From contig NZ_JACVVD010000003.1 in assembly GCF_014534655.1 (NCBI RefSeq), positions 496,001-560,000 of the forward strand: a DNA stretch of 64,000 nucleotides. Direction: 5' to 3'. Shown here one piece after another: positions 26,124-35,892 of this stretch. Position numbers and translations under genes: made by a program. The stretch comes from Paenibacillus sedimenti. Lineage in GTDB: Bacteria; Bacillota; Bacilli; Paenibacillales; NBRC-103111. The notes beneath the pieces are model-generated. The model was not told where the DNA came from. It ran no database searches and worked only from the letters and a program-made list of their open reading frames with translations. The number at the start of each line of letters is the position of its first letter. The stretch's first letter is position 1.

Positions 26124-27265
26124 TACAAACCCTCCGGCTCAGAGAAATCTATCAATCCTACAGAAATCGTGACATTTCCTGATTTTTTCTTCACCAACGC
26201 GAGCCGTTCGCTGCCTGTGTACAGCTTGACCGCAGGTTCGCTAACGCCGTAGGCGCCGGTGAAACGGTGTACCGTGTCGGAAGGGGCTTCGATAGGAACT
26301 GTATTCAACTGTTCAGCCGGATAGTGAACAAATTCCCAGCCATACTTGCGAGTGACGGCAAGCAGACCTTCCTCGTCTTTTTTCAAATCGATCGTGCAGA
26401 CCGCTTTCACGCTGCGAATGGAAAAAGCGAGCTCCTCTAACGTTTCGCTGATAACAGCTTCAATCTCCTCGGCTGTAGTCCCGCGGTTACAGCCGATGCC
26501 CAGCACAATGATCTTCGGTCGATACAATACCCCGTTACGCAAAATCGATTGCTCGTCTTCCGTGAGCAGCCGGTGTGAAACGAAAAGAACCGCCTGCGGG
26601 GCAAATGCCTGCGCTTCGTCGATTCGCGTAAACCTCTGGATATTCGGCGGCATCTGTCGATCGTGCGTCCACCAGTTCGGCTCGCCGGATTCTTGTATGA
26701 CCGCGATCCGTTCCTCATTGACCACAGAAGCGCTCACCGGAGTCAGCTTATCGGCCGATTCCCATACCCAGCCGAACCGCCTGCCGAACAAATCGACCGG
26801 AATCGTCTTCTGGACGTCGGAAGCAGTTGTAATGACGGGTCTTGCCTCTATGGCAGCTGCAACCTCAAGCGTAAGCTCATTAGCGCCCCCCAAATGGCCG
26901 GACAGCACGCTGATGACGTGCTCCCCCTTGTCATCAATGACAACAACACCGGGATCTTTTTTCTTGTCCTGCAGCAGCGGAGCGATCATGCGTACGACAG
27001 CGCCAAGGGAAATAATGATGATGAGACCTTGATAAGCGGGAAATAAAGAGGGAAACAGAAGCCGAACGCTTCCGTCAAAAAGCTGGATCTGCCGCTGCTC
27101 CTCATCGCCTTTGGCAAACTTGCTCATATAATAAACGTCGCTTCCGCTCATTCGTTCATTCAGCTTGCGTGCAATATCCACGCCATGCTTCGTTATGGCT
27201 ACGATCGCATACTCGCCCTTCTGGCGAATGACGGGAATGACGCCTTCCGTTAGCGAGATCGTCAT
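26123..27265 (-). CDS. cbiG: Cobalt-precorrin-5A hydrolase
   Basis: Opens the lactone of cobalt-precorrin-5A and releases acetaldehyde, a step of the anaerobic pathway only. The 380-aa protein has the CbiG N-terminal domain (IIIISLGAVVRMIAP, VSVLSGHLGGAN region as VISVLSGHLGGANELT) and the C-terminal domain starting VLGIGCNRGTTAEEIE. The start overlaps the cbiF stop (ATGA). Its presence, with cbiD and cbiX, shows that cobalt is inserted early. Confidence 0.93.
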   Translation of the reverse strand: MTISLTEGVIPVIRQKGEYAIVAITKHGVDIARKLNERMSGSDVYYMSKFAKGDEEQRQIQLFDGSVRLLFPSLFPAYQGLIIIISLGAVVRMIAPLLQDKKKDPGVVVIDDKGEHVISVLSGHLGGANELTLEVAAAIEARPVITTASDVQKTIPVDLFGRRFGWVWESADKLTPVSASVVNEERIAVIQESGEPNWWTHDRQMPPNIQRFTRIDEAQAFAPQAVLFVSHRLLTEDEQSILRNGVLYRPKIIVLGIGCNRGTTAEEIEAVISETLEELAFSIRSVKAVCTIDLKKDEEGLLAVTRKYGWEFVHYPAEQLNTVPIEAPSDTVHRFTGAYGVSEPAVKLYTGSERLALVKKKSGNVTISVGLIDFSEPEGL

Positions 27266-28038
27266 GGCTTCACTCCTCTGCGGAAGCGATGAGTAAATGA
27301 TTTATCGTATAGCTTGGAGCGATACTCCCCCTTGCCGTGGATCTCCGGATCCAGCGCCCAGCCCGCCAATATCATCGCATGCGAGCGAATGCCGTTCTGC
27401 CGCATATCAGCTTCTAATTGCCCAACCGTCGTTCGTACAATCAGCTGATCCGGCCATGTCGCCCGCTGCACGACAGCGACCGGCGTCTCCTCACTCCAGC
27501 CTGCTTCAACCAGCTCGCTGACAATTTTTTTGATTAAAGTCGCACTAAGGAAGAGCGCTATCGTACAATGATGCGCGGCCAGATCGCGCAGCTTTTCCAG
27601 CTCCGGCACCGGTGTCCGGCCTTCAGCGCGGGTCAGGATAACCGTCTGCGTCAACTCCGGAATCGTAAGCTCTGCGCCGACTGCGGCTGCCGAGGCGAAG
27701 ACGGAGCTGACGCCCGGCACGATTTCATAGCCGATGCCTTCTTTGCGCAGTAAGGCAATCTGCTCCATCGTCGCTCCGAACATGGCGGGATCGCCGGTAT
27801 GAACGCGCACGACCATTTTCCCCTGCCTGATCCGATCCACCATAATGGCTACCATCTCGCCAAGCTCCATGCCGGAGCTTTTGAGCACTTCGGCGTCAGG
27901 TTTCGCCTTGGCGATCAGCTCCTCGTTGACGAGCGAGTCGGTATACATGACAACATCCGCTTGCTGCAGAAGCTTTAAGCCTTTGACTGTAATTAAATCA
28001 GGGTCGCCGGGACCGGCGCCAATGATGTAAACCTTCAT
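27262..28038 (-). CDS. cbiF: Cobalt-precorrin-4 C11-methyltransferase
   Basis: A 258-aa SAM-dependent methyltransferase (tetrapyrrole methylase fold) starting KVYIIGAGPGDPDLITVKG, with VVRVHTGDPAMFGA and VPGVSSVFASAAA as the second and third family motifs. The VVQRATWPDQ stretch is typical of CbiF/CobM. The gene is adjacent to cbiL with a 1-bp gap. Confidence 0.93.
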   Translation of the reverse strand: MKVYIIGAGPGDPDLITVKGLKLLQQADVVMYTDSLVNEELIAKAKPDAEVLKSSGMELGEMVAIMVDRIRQGKMVVRVHTGDPAMFGATMEQIALLRKEGIGYEIVPGVSSVFASAAAVGAELTIPELTQTVILTRAEGRTPVPELEKLRDLAAHHCTIALFLSATLIKKIVSELVEAGWSEETPVAVVQRATWPDQLIVRTTVGQLEADMRQNGIRSHAMILAGWALDPEIHGKGEYRSKLYDKSFTHRFRRGVKP

Positions 28039-28749
28039 TTATTTTCTCACCACCATTAAGGTTAAATATTCCAGCTCCCGCCCTTGAAGCTCCTCGACAT
28101 TCCGCCAAATTTCTTCTTCTGCAGAAGTCACTTTGGTAAGTACGGACGCCTTTTGAACAAGTCCCAAATCGCGCAGCACTGCGAGCATCAGGTCAATGAC
28201 TTTGGCGACTTTGATAAATACGATGCAATCGTGTTCTTCAATCGCTTTACGCATTCGATCGTAGTCCTCGACAGCGGGCACAATGGCGATCTGTTCGTCC
28301 CCGTCAGCCAACGGGATGCCCAGGCGGGATGCCGAAGCGTTCACCGAGGAGATTCCCGGTATTGAAACAGCCCGAATCTCCGGATGCCGTTCGTTCATCA
28401 GCCGCATGAGATGGATATACGTGCTGTAGATCATCGGGTCACCCTCGGTAACGAAAGCTACATCCTTGCCTTGAACCAAATGCCCGTAGACAGTTTCAAC
28501 CGTCTTCGTCCACTGCAGCTCCAGAGCTTCTCGATCCTTCGTCATCGGAAACGTCAGTCCGATCATCTCTTTTTGCTCCGTATTTACATAAAGCTCTGTG
28601 ATGGCAAGGGCGTAACTCTTGGCTCCGCGCTTTTTCCTCGGATATGCGATGACAGGGCATTCTTTCAACAAACGAAACGCCTTGACAGTGATCAATTCCG
28701 GATCACCGGGACCAACGCCCAAACCATATAACGTACCAAGTTTACTCAT
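28039..28749 (-). CDS. cbiL: Cobalt-precorrin-2 C20-methyltransferase
   Basis: A 236-aa SAM-dependent methyltransferase: [38 protein letters not shown] and [23 protein letters not shown]. These are CbiL/CobI marks. Its start overlaps the cbiET stop by 8 bp. Confidence 0.93.
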   Translation of the reverse strand: MSKLGTLYGLGVGPGDPELITVKAFRLLKECPVIAYPRKKRGAKSYALAITELYVNTEQKEMIGLTFPMTKDREALELQWTKTVETVYGHLVQGKDVAFVTEGDPMIYSTYIHLMRLMNERHPEIRAVSIPGISSVNASASRLGIPLADGDEQIAIVPAVEDYDRMRKAIEEHDCIVFIKVAKVIDLMLAVLRDLGLVQKASVLTKVTSAEEEIWRNVEELQGRELEYLTLMVVRK

Positions 28750-29977
28750 CGCCAGTCGCCTCCTCTACTACTGCCAACTTGCGCTTGGCCGTGATGATGT
28801 AAATCGGATTCAGCGCATCAAAGCGCTTCATATGGAGAATCGGCTTACTGCGGGATACTTGTACCAGCGTAACGTTCACGTCAAAGCCTAGCTTTGTAAA
28901 CGTCTGATCCGCCTCATATAAGGTTTCGATCGTAGCTGCATTCAGTACAATAGTTCCATTCGGCTTAAGTCGCTTGCTGCAAAGCTCCAGCAGCTCCTGC
29001 ATTTCACCGCCGCTGCCTCCAATAAAGATCGCATCCGGATCCGGGAAAGCTTCCAAACCTTTAGGTGCTCTGCCCTGTACGGCTGTGATATCCGCTCGAA
29101 ATTTGATGCAGTTCTCCATGCAGTTTTTCAGATCGTCTTCATTTTTTTCAATCGCGTATACCGCCCCTTCACGGGCAATCCGTGCCGCCTCAATGGCCAC
29201 CGAACCTGTACAGGTGCCGATATCCCAGACGATGCTATCCGGCTGCAAAGCCATCTGGCTTAAGCTGAGGACCCTCACTTCTTTTTTGGTAATAAGGCCT
29301 TTATCCGGTTTCCGCTGAGCGAATTGCTCGTCATCGATGCCGAGTGACCATACGGGACCTGACGATTGCCTTTTCAAAATAACGACATTCAAAGGCGAGA
29401 ATGAAACGGAAACCAACTGCTCCAAGTCGTACCATGCGCAGCGCTCGTGGGCGCTGCCCAGGTTTTCAGCGACAAACATCCGATATTCCGTCATTCCGAA
29501 TGTCTGCAAATACACGGCAATTGCATGAGGCGTGTTCGTCTCATCCGTAAGCAGAGCTACCTTGTCTTTCCCATCCATTCGCTGGGCAAGCCCCTTCATG
29601 CTGCGCCCATGTACGCTCGTCACATATGCGTCCTGCCAGCTTTCACCCATCCGGGCAAAAGCCAGTTGAATGGAACTCGCAAGCGGATAAATCTCCACGC
29701 CCTCCAGTCTTTTCGCCACATAGCCCCCGATGCCATAAAACAACGGATCCCCCGATGCCAAAATAACAACGGTGCGCGTCTCGTCCTGAAGCTCCTTCAT
29801 CAGACTGGGCAGACTGCCTTTTATGACGATTTTCTGCCCCCGATAACCCGGGAAAAAAGCCAGATTCCGCTCACCGCCAACGAGCACTTCGCTCTCTTCG
29901 ATCCACTTCGCATATTGTGGCAGCAGACTTTCCGGACCATTATCGCCGATACCAATCATTTTCATATTTCTGCCCAT
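28742..29977 (-). CDS. cbiET: Fused cobalt-precorrin C5/C15-methyltransferase, decarboxylating (CbiET)
   Basis: A 411-aa fusion. Residues 1-200 are CbiE ([39 protein letters not shown]). Residues from about 210 are CbiT with the SAM-binding [17 protein letters not shown] and [12 protein letters not shown]. Together they methylate C5 and C15 and decarboxylate the acetate side chain on ring C. The fusion is common (CobL type); the early-cobalt pathway is inferred from the neighbours. Confidence 0.93.
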   Translation of the reverse strand: MGRNMKMIGIGDNGPESLLPQYAKWIEESEVLVGGERNLAFFPGYRGQKIVIKGSLPSLMKELQDETRTVVILASGDPLFYGIGGYVAKRLEGVEIYPLASSIQLAFARMGESWQDAYVTSVHGRSMKGLAQRMDGKDKVALLTDETNTPHAIAVYLQTFGMTEYRMFVAENLGSAHERCAWYDLEQLVSVSFSPLNVVILKRQSSGPVWSLGIDDEQFAQRKPDKGLITKKEVRVLSLSQMALQPDSIVWDIGTCTGSVAIEAARIAREGAVYAIEKNEDDLKNCMENCIKFRADITAVQGRAPKGLEAFPDPDAIFIGGSGGEMQELLELCSKRLKPNGTIVLNAATIETLYEADQTFTKLGFDVNVTLVQVSRSKPILHMKRFDALNPIYIITAKRKLAVVEEATGDE

Positions 29978-29979
29978 GC

Positions 29980-31104
29980 CTAACCGCTCTCCCCCATCTT
30001 ACCGTTATGATAAATCGCCGCTTTGCCTAAGAGCTCGGCTTTCATCGAAATCATAACCGTTTCAATAAAATCAAAACCATCGCGCTCAACCTCTTGAAGT
30101 CCGGATTCACAACACCTTTCACATAGTCGCTCAAAATAGCGCATCAATCCGCCTGCAGCCATCAAATCCCCGACCTGCGCAGCCGTATTGGCGCCCCTTA
30201 TTTCTTCTACTAAAGTATCTGATGCTTCCGCTTCAATCGCTACCTGCGCGAGAAATTCGAAATCTACCGGAGCGCTCTTCGAGTGCACCATCATGACACC
30301 CTGCGCAACCTTGGAAAACTTGCCCATCATGCCGACCAGCGTTACCTTGCGTATGCCCTGTCTCTGGCATTGCGTTAAGGCGAAGCCAACGAAATCGCCC
30401 ATCTCGATAAAAGCTTCTTCCGGCAGCCCGGGATAAAGGCTCATTCCGAACGTCTCCGTTCGACCGCCGGTCGACAGTACGATATGGTCGCAGCCGCATT
30501 GGACGGCTACGCGTATTGCCTGGGCGACGCTGGCCTTGTAAGCTGCGGTTGAAAAGGGCACGACGATCCCCCGTGTGCCGAGGATCGAGATGCCGCCGAT
30601 AATGCCAAGACGCCCATTCAGCGTCTTCTTGGCGATCTCTTCGCCGGCGGGCACGGACACGAGCACGTCCACGCCGTGCTCGATCTCGTACCGGTCAAGC
30701 ACCTCCTGCACGGTCTCGCGGATCATTTTCCGCGGGACCGGGTTAATCGCCGCTTGACCGATCTCGACCGGCAGGCCGGGCTTCGTCACGCGCCCGACGC
30801 CGATACCGCCATCGATGCCGACGCCCGGCTCGGCTCGCCAGCTCACACGCACGACGATTTCCGCGCCGTGCGTCGCATCGGGATCGTCGCCGCCGTCCTT
30901 AATGACGGCGGCTTCGCCCCACAGCTGCGTGTACGCGCAGCTGTGCAGAGTAAAAGCGACCGTATCCCCGATCGGGATACGGATAGCTACTTGCGCTTGC
31001 GGCGCCTGCTCGATGAGCGCCAGCAGCGCTGCTTTGGCTCCTGCGGTCGCGCAGGAGCCGGTCGTATAGCCGTGGCGCAGCGGCTTGCCCGGTTGTTCAT
31101 CCAT
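29980..31104 (-). CDS. cbiD: Cobalt-precorrin-5B C1-methyltransferase
   Basis: A 374-aa protein with the CbiD signature [21 protein letters not shown] at the N terminus, and later [13 protein letters not shown] and VLSTGGRTE. It is specific to the anaerobic pathway. The first half of the gene (about 30560-31100) is much richer in GC than the second half, giving long meaningless antisense frames. Confidence 0.94.
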   Translation of the reverse strand: MDEQPGKPLRHGYTTGSCATAGAKAALLALIEQAPQAQVAIRIPIGDTVAFTLHSCAYTQLWGEAAVIKDGGDDPDATHGAEIVVRVSWRAEPGVGIDGGIGVGRVTKPGLPVEIGQAAINPVPRKMIRETVQEVLDRYEIEHGVDVLVSVPAGEEIAKKTLNGRLGIIGGISILGTRGIVVPFSTAAYKASVAQAIRVAVQCGCDHIVLSTGGRTETFGMSLYPGLPEEAFIEMGDFVGFALTQCQRQGIRKVTLVGMMGKFSKVAQGVMMVHSKSAPVDFEFLAQVAIEAEASDTLVEEIRGANTAAQVGDLMAAGGLMRYFERLCERCCESGLQEVERDGFDFIETVMISMKAELLGKAAIYHNGKMGESG

Positions 31105-31113
31105 GGCGCGCTT

Positions 31114-31764
31114 CTACTCCTTGCGCGCCGCCATGATCGACAGCGCGTTGACGGCTGCGACGGCAACCGGGCTGCCGCCCTTGCGGCCGATGTTCGTGAT
31201 GAACGGAACATCCAGCTTCGCCAGCTCTTCCTTCGATTCCGCTGCGGAAACGAAGCCGACCGGCACGCCAACGATAAGCCCGGGCTTGGCAACGCCTTCC
31301 TTGATAAGGCGAATGAGTTCCAGCAGCGCTGTAGGCGCGTTGCCGATCGCGAAAATGCCTCCTTCGGCTTCTTGAATCGCTTTGCGGATCGAGATAATAG
31401 CTCGCGTTGTATTCAGACGCTTCGCCTCCTCGATCACATCCGGATCTGAGATGTATACTTTGACGTCGCCGCCAAACTGCTCGATACGCGGTTTGCTGAT
31501 CCCGACTTGAACCATTTGCACATCGGCTACCAATATTTTTCCAGCTCTAATCGCTGCGACGCCCGCTTCAATCGCGCGGGGATGAAAAACAAGGCTCCGC
31601 CCGAGCTCAAAATCGGCCGAAGCATGAATGACGCGCTGCACGACCGGATACTGATCCGCCGTAAACGAGTGTTCACCCAATTCTTCTGTAATTATTTCGA
31701 AGCTTTTTTCTTCAATTTCTTGCGGCTGCACGGTCAATGGTTTGAAATCCGTATGAAACTCCAT
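31114..31764 (-). CDS. cbiC: Cobalt-precorrin-8 methylmutase
   Basis: Moves the C11 methyl group to C12, giving cobyrinate. The 216-aa protein has RVIHASADFEL with the catalytic His, VFHPRAIEAG, VADVQMVQVGI and IGNAPTALLELI, all CbiC/CobH marks. Ends with the glycine-rich ITNIGRKGGSPVA. Confidence 0.94.
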   Translation of the reverse strand: MEFHTDFKPLTVQPQEIEEKSFEIITEELGEHSFTADQYPVVQRVIHASADFELGRSLVFHPRAIEAGVAAIRAGKILVADVQMVQVGISKPRIEQFGGDVKVYISDPDVIEEAKRLNTTRAIISIRKAIQEAEGGIFAIGNAPTALLELIRLIKEGVAKPGLIVGVPVGFVSAAESKEELAKLDVPFITNIGRKGGSPVAVAAVNALSIMAARKE

Positions 31765-31769
31765 ATGAG

Positions 31770-32546
31770 TTAAGCCTCCTTTTGAACATGTGTTTCGAGA
31801 TATTTGATAACGCCATCAAAATCCGAATACAGGTTGCCGTATTCAATCTCAGGTCTTCCGATTACGATCGTGGGAATACCCATCTCTAAAGCGGCTTCCA
31901 GCTTTTCATCGACAGCTCCGACTTTTCCGCTTTCCTTGGTGATCATTAACGTGACCTTGTAGTGGTTATACAGCGCTTGATTCAGCTCTTTGGAGAAGGG
32001 GCCCTGCATCGCAACGATGTTTTTTTGCTCGATCCCCAGCTCTTCGCATTTCTCCATGTTGTCTTTACGAGGAAGCATCCGTGCGATGAGGGTCGTATCC
32101 GGCAGTCCGATCAAGCGATCAGCGAAAATCTTCAACGTTTTACTGCCCGTGGTCAGCATAATGCTGCCCCGCTTCTCAGCTGCCAATTCCGCTGCCTGTT
32201 TGTAATCATCCACCGTGGTAACCAAAGCGCTCTGCTCGATGGACAAGCTTTTACGTTCGAAACGAACGTAGGGAACTTGAGCCAGCTGCGCAGCTGCCAT
32301 CGCGTTCTTCGAAGCTTCCTCGGCAAATGGATGGGTCGCATCGACGACGATGCGAACTTCTTTATCAGCGATCAGCTGCTGCATGTCGGTTGCTGTAAGC
32401 CGACCTATTAGCACCGGAAGCTTCTCAGCTTCCATGCTTTTGGCCGCACTCTCCGTCACGACTGTCGTAAGCACCGCGTAACCTGCGGATCGAATGCGCA
32501 AAGCCAGCTCTCTGGCATCGCTCGTGCCTGCTAGTACGAGAATCAT
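31770..32546 (-). CDS. cbiJ: Cobalt-precorrin-6A reductase
   Basis: A 258-aa NAD(P)H-dependent reductase. The N terminus MILVLAGTSDARELALRIR and the central VVDATHPFAEEASKNA, with LLTTGSKTLKIF, are family marks of CbiJ/CobK. The start overlaps the cbiX stop (ATGA). Confidence 0.92.
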   Translation of the reverse strand: MILVLAGTSDARELALRIRSAGYAVLTTVVTESAAKSMEAEKLPVLIGRLTATDMQQLIADKEVRIVVDATHPFAEEASKNAMAAAQLAQVPYVRFERKSLSIEQSALVTTVDDYKQAAELAAEKRGSIMLTTGSKTLKIFADRLIGLPDTTLIARMLPRKDNMEKCEELGIEQKNIVAMQGPFSKELNQALYNHYKVTLMITKESGKVGAVDEKLEAALEMGIPTIVIGRPEIEYGNLYSDFDGVIKYLETHVQKEA

Positions 32547-33475
32547 AGTTTGCTTCCTCCGGTTATCGCATGATCGTGATGGTGGTCATGGTCATGGTCA
32601 TGGTCGTGATCGTGGTGGTGGTCATGCCCATGATGGTGATCGTCATGACCATGGTGATGGTGATGATGGTCAATGTGCTTCATTGCTTCCAGGCGATACT
32701 GGCACATATCGCAATTCATTTTCACTTCATCTTGAAGCGCTTCTTGAGAGCGACCGATTAATATATCTTGAAGCAGCGGATGGAAGCCGAAATAAGGCGC
32801 CATCTGAAACTCATGCTCCTTATACTTCTCCCGGTAACCTTGCACCATTTGCTCCATTCGCTGAATCAATATACCTGTGAACAGGAAGTAAGGTAAAACA
32901 ATGACTCTTTTGGCCCCCAGCAACACGCATCTTTCTATCCCGGCATCCATCAGCGGTGCTGTGACGCCGATAAAAGCCGTTTCTACCCATTTCACTTGGA
33001 GCCGTTCCCAGAACAAGCGGGATATTTTAAACAAATCGCTATTGGCATCCGGATCACTGCTGCCCCGTCCGACAATTAGCAGAGCAGTCTCCTCCAGATC
33101 GCCTTTCAGCCTAATCCCCGTATCTTCAAGTCTGGAGGTCAAAATATCAAGAATTTGATCGTGCACGCCGATCGGTCTTCCGTATGTAAATTTGACGAAC
33201 GGGTATTTCTTTTTCGCGTCGTCAATTGCAGATGGGATATGAATTTTGGCATGACCTGCAGCAAATAAGATGATCGGGATAACAACAACATGGGAAGCGC
33301 CAAGCTCCACACAGCGGTCAATGCCCTGCATAATTGTAGGCTCCACAAACTCCAAAAAGCAGGTTTCCACGATATGTCCCTGCATCTTTTCTGCAATTTC
33401 CTTTACAAACTGCCGTACTTCTTCATTTCCTTCATGCTCTCTGCTCCCATGACCCACAAATAAAACAGCATTCAT
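32543..33475 (-). CDS. cbiX: Sirohydrochlorin cobaltochelatase CbiX with His-rich tail
   Basis: Inserts cobalt into sirohydrochlorin, the entry step of the pathway. The 310-aa long-form CbiX has two chelatase halves (N terminus VLFVGHGSREHEGNEEV; second half LLIVGRGSSDPDANSD). A MNCDMCQYR motif follows, like the CxxC cluster site reported for long CbiX, and then about 30 residues made almost only of His, Asp and Gly near residues 268-300. The tail probably stores or delivers cobalt. The leader carries a hairpin-Shine-Dalgarno element. Confidence 0.92.
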   Translation of the reverse strand: MNAVLFVGHGSREHEGNEEVRQFVKEIAEKMQGHIVETCFLEFVEPTIMQGIDRCVELGASHVVVIPIILFAAGHAKIHIPSAIDDAKKKYPFVKFTYGRPIGVHDQILDILTSRLEDTGIRLKGDLEETALLIVGRGSSDPDANSDLFKISRLFWERLQVKWVETAFIGVTAPLMDAGIERCVLLGAKRVIVLPYFLFTGILIQRMEQMVQGYREKYKEHEFQMAPYFGFHPLLQDILIGRSQEALQDEVKMNCDMCQYRLEAMKHIDHHHHHHGHDDHHHGHDHHHDHDHDHDHDHHHDHAITGGSKL

Positions 33476-33485
33476 AATAGCGTAT

Positions 33486-33524
33486 CCCCCTTAGAGTTTT
33501 CCGTAGGAAAACGGCTTCGCAAGC
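33486..33524 (-). repeat. Hairpin-Shine-Dalgarno element, copy at cbiX
   Basis: Minus strand: GCTTGCGAAGCC, perfect stem GTTTTCC / GGAAAAC with loop TAC, then TCTA and AGGGGG, the cbiX ribosome site. It fills most of the gap between the first two operon genes. Confidence 0.8.
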
Positions 33525-33531
33525 TTTCACT

Positions 33532-35232
33532 TTAATCGCCGCAAACGGCGTTTTCAATCACGAATCCTACCATTTCCTGATGTTTGTACCCTTCAATTTC
33601 CTTCACTCGTTTAAAAAACTTATGAAACCGTTCATTCGGATGCCCTTCTGTTTGGTAACGCTCCACGATTCTGACGACCATATCGACAAGTTCCTCCGGC
33701 TCAATGCCTTCTGCAACTGGCTGTGCGGAGTGTGCATTCCGTCCAACCGTCTTGCCTCCAAGGAATAGATCGAATTTCTCTTTGCGATAGACGATGCCGA
33801 TATCCTGCTGTACTGCTCCATAACAGGCCATACCGCAGCCATTAAAACCAATCTTCAGCTCCTTGGGTACTTCCAAGTTCCCGATTCTGTTGTGAATCGC
33901 TTCCGCATAGGGAATGGCCTCGCCCTTTTCCAGGTTACAAAAGTCGCAAGCTTTGATTTGGGCTACATCGCCAATCGGTGAAAGTAAAAGCCCTTGGCCT
34001 TTTAATTCTGTTGTAATCTGCTCGGGACTATCGGTCTTCACTCGAACAATTAGCTGATGATGCGGTGAATATTCAATATCACCACGATCGCCAATGATTT
34101 CACCTAGGGCACAGAGTTGCATGGCAGTCAGTTTTTTGTTCGCGATCCCTGGGCTTACCGCAAACTCAAAAATAGATTCAGTCGCTGTTAGCGTATGACC
34201 AAGCTCCGGTATAGCACTCTGACTCCCTTTGGTCACCAGTTGCAAGGCTTCCATGGCCAACTGCAAGGAACCGGCAGGTGGTTGTACCGCTGCTGAAGTG
34301 ATTTCCGCGTCGCTGCCCGCAATCTCAGCTTCTTCGTCCCACTCCTCCCAATCCTCATCATCTGTCAATGAACCTTTCCACTCTTGCGGAGCCTCCATCT
34401 GCTCCAAAGCCCATGGCTCCGCTTCTGCTTTCAATCGTTGATGAGGTTTTAGCGGCTGCGTTTCCGCTCCGAGCGTATATTTCCGTTGGTAGCCCCGCGG
34501 AGTTATCATCAGCCCGTCATATAGCTTCGTAGCCGAGTTTCCGATAATAATCGTCGTCAACATGCCAATATCGTGATTCAACATGTCCGCCAGTGTCGTT
34601 ACTACAACATGCTGACGATCGCGGTATGCGCTTTTTACAATACCGACCGGCGTTTGCGGTGAGCGGTACTCCAGCAGAATACGTTGTGTCTCTACAATCT
34701 GCCTCGTCCTTCTCCCGCTTCGCGGATTATAAAGAGCAATCACGAAATCGGCCATAGCCGCAGCCTGTACCCGCTTTGCTATGAGCTCCCATGGCGTCAG
34801 ATGATCGCTAAGGCTAATCGTGCATGAATCATGCATGATCGGCGCACCTAGAAGAGATCCGGCGGAATGCACAGCAGATATTCCTGGAATGACCTCGACT
34901 TCCACGCCTCCCGCTTGCGTCCAGCCCTGTTCCATTAACACCTCATAGACCAGCCCGGCCATTCCATATACGCCTGCATCCCCGCTGGAGATGACAGCGA
35001 CTTTCTTGCCTTGCTTCGCTTGCCGAACAGCTTCCTGGGCACGGCTCACTTCTTCCGTCATGCCTGTCCGTACAATTTGCTGATCGCTTAGTAAACCGGC
35101 AATAAGATCCACGTACGTGTTGTAGCCGATGATGACTTCACTTTCCTGTAACGCTTCACGGGCACGCTTCGTAATATGTTCAAAACTTCCCGGTCCAAAG
35201 CCGATAATAAGCAGCTTTCCTGCCATCGTCAT
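33532..35232 (-). CDS. cbiH: Cobalt-precorrin-3 C17-methyltransferase / ring contractase with Fe-S domain (CbiH60 type)
   Basis: A 566-aa fusion. Residues 1-245 are the methyltransferase CbiH/CobJ (LLIIGFGPGSFEHIT, VISSGDAGVYGMAGL, VIPGISAVHSAGSLLGAP). An acidic linker follows (about 270-325). Residues 345-566 form a sulfite/nitrite-reductase-like domain with cysteines in IKACDFCNLEKG and FNGCGMACYG, which can hold a 4Fe-4S cluster. This is the layout of CbiH60 from Bacillus megaterium, shown to do the ring contraction. It is first in the operon, behind the riboswitch and terminator. Confidence 0.92.
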   Translation of the reverse strand: MTMAGKLLIIGFGPGSFEHITKRAREALQESEVIIGYNTYVDLIAGLLSDQQIVRTGMTEEVSRAQEAVRQAKQGKKVAVISSGDAGVYGMAGLVYEVLMEQGWTQAGGVEVEVIPGISAVHSAGSLLGAPIMHDSCTISLSDHLTPWELIAKRVQAAAMADFVIALYNPRSGRRTRQIVETQRILLEYRSPQTPVGIVKSAYRDRQHVVVTTLADMLNHDIGMLTTIIIGNSATKLYDGLMITPRGYQRKYTLGAETQPLKPHQRLKAEAEPWALEQMEAPQEWKGSLTDDEDWEEWDEEAEIAGSDAEITSAAVQPPAGSLQLAMEALQLVTKGSQSAIPELGHTLTATESIFEFAVSPGIANKKLTAMQLCALGEIIGDRGDIEYSPHHQLIVRVKTDSPEQITTELKGQGLLLSPIGDVAQIKACDFCNLEKGEAIPYAEAIHNRIGNLEVPKELKIGFNGCGMACYGAVQQDIGIVYRKEKFDLFLGGKTVGRNAHSAQPVAEGIEPEELVDMVVRIVERYQTEGHPNERFHKFFKRVKEIEGYKHQEMVGFVIENAVCGD

Positions 35233-35260
35233 TCACCCTCTCCACATCATTTACAGCAAC

Positions 35261-35300
35261 AAAAAAAGCATTTCTTAACATGGGTCATGTTAGAAATGCT
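35261..35300 (-). terminator. Riboswitch-controlled terminator before the cobalamin operon
   Basis: Minus strand: AGCATTTCTAACATG / CATGTTAAGAAATGCT hairpin followed by TTTTTTT, between the aptamer and the first gene. B12 binding would be expected to favour this stem. Confidence 0.88.
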
Positions 35301-35337
35301 TGGTGGGTACATCTAGTCGAAGAACACAGGAGTATCC

Positions 35338-35550
35338 GCTCTCTAACACTCCCTAATTCCTCGTAGGGCATTCGTGTTGTTGAACCAGGCAGGTCTCCTG
35401 ACTTGGATCGTTCTCCTTGCGCCTTCCCGAGATTAGCTCAGTGACTTCAAGCAAGGAGATGCCGTAATAACGGCGATCTTCACAGTGGCGGGTCCGTGCC
35501 GGTTTCACACCGGTCTTCCCTTTTAACTCTATGCTGACATAGAGCACCTA
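35338..35550 (-). ncRNA. Cobalamin riboswitch aptamer
   Basis: On the minus strand the leader contains AAAAGGGAAG, GGTGTGAAACCGGCACGG and CCCGCCACTGTGA, the B12-box and flanking consensus of adenosylcobalamin riboswitches. A P6-like stem CTCCTTGC/GCAAGGAG follows, then AAGTCAGGAGACCTGCC. It precedes a terminator and ten cobalamin synthesis genes, so it should shut the operon off when B12 is abundant. The outer limits are approximate. Confidence 0.93.
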
Positions 35551-35609
35551 ATTCCATTCATATGCAATTAATTTCATCCTATCATCTATCGAAAAGGTTG
35601 TCCACGCAA

Positions 35610-35843
35610 TTATTCATAGATCGCTCGGTAAAGCCCCTCGATCAAGCTGGGGAAACTGATGGGATCATAGGTGATTTCGGCAAAACTGATATGAATCACT
35701 TTATTCGTCGTCTTCACTACAAAAAAGCTGTCTTCCGTGCTTTCGGGATCAATATAAGTATAGCATTCCACCTGTGTACTTCCTGTCTTTAGTCGCAACA
35801 AATCCGTTGCTTCGGTACTCAAATTGGCGTATTTGGGCATCAT
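35610..35843 (-). CDS. Small hypothetical protein
   Basis: A 77-aa acidic soluble protein starting MMPKYANLSTEATDLL, with VECYTYIDPESTEDSFFVVK. I do not recognise a family. The ATG at 35843 follows GAAAGGAACAAG; the frame's extension to 35933 crosses a hairpin and is not taken. It stands alone, upstream of and pointing toward the riboswitch. Confidence 0.6.
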   Translation of the reverse strand: MMPKYANLSTEATDLLRLKTGSTQVECYTYIDPESTEDSFFVVKTTNKVIHISFAEITYDPISFPSLIEGLYRAIYE

Positions 35844-35892
35844 CTTGTTCCTTTCAATTAACTTTACATCGGCTATTATCTCGCATTTGAAG

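Noticed and set aside
30676..31449. Long plus-strand frame opposite cbiD and cbiC
   Set aside because: It is Arg-rich, has no ribosome site and lies in a GC-rich patch opposite two certain genes.
35353..35547. Minus-strand 64-codon frame
   Set aside because: It lies wholly within the cobalamin riboswitch aptamer, whose consensus explains the sequence.
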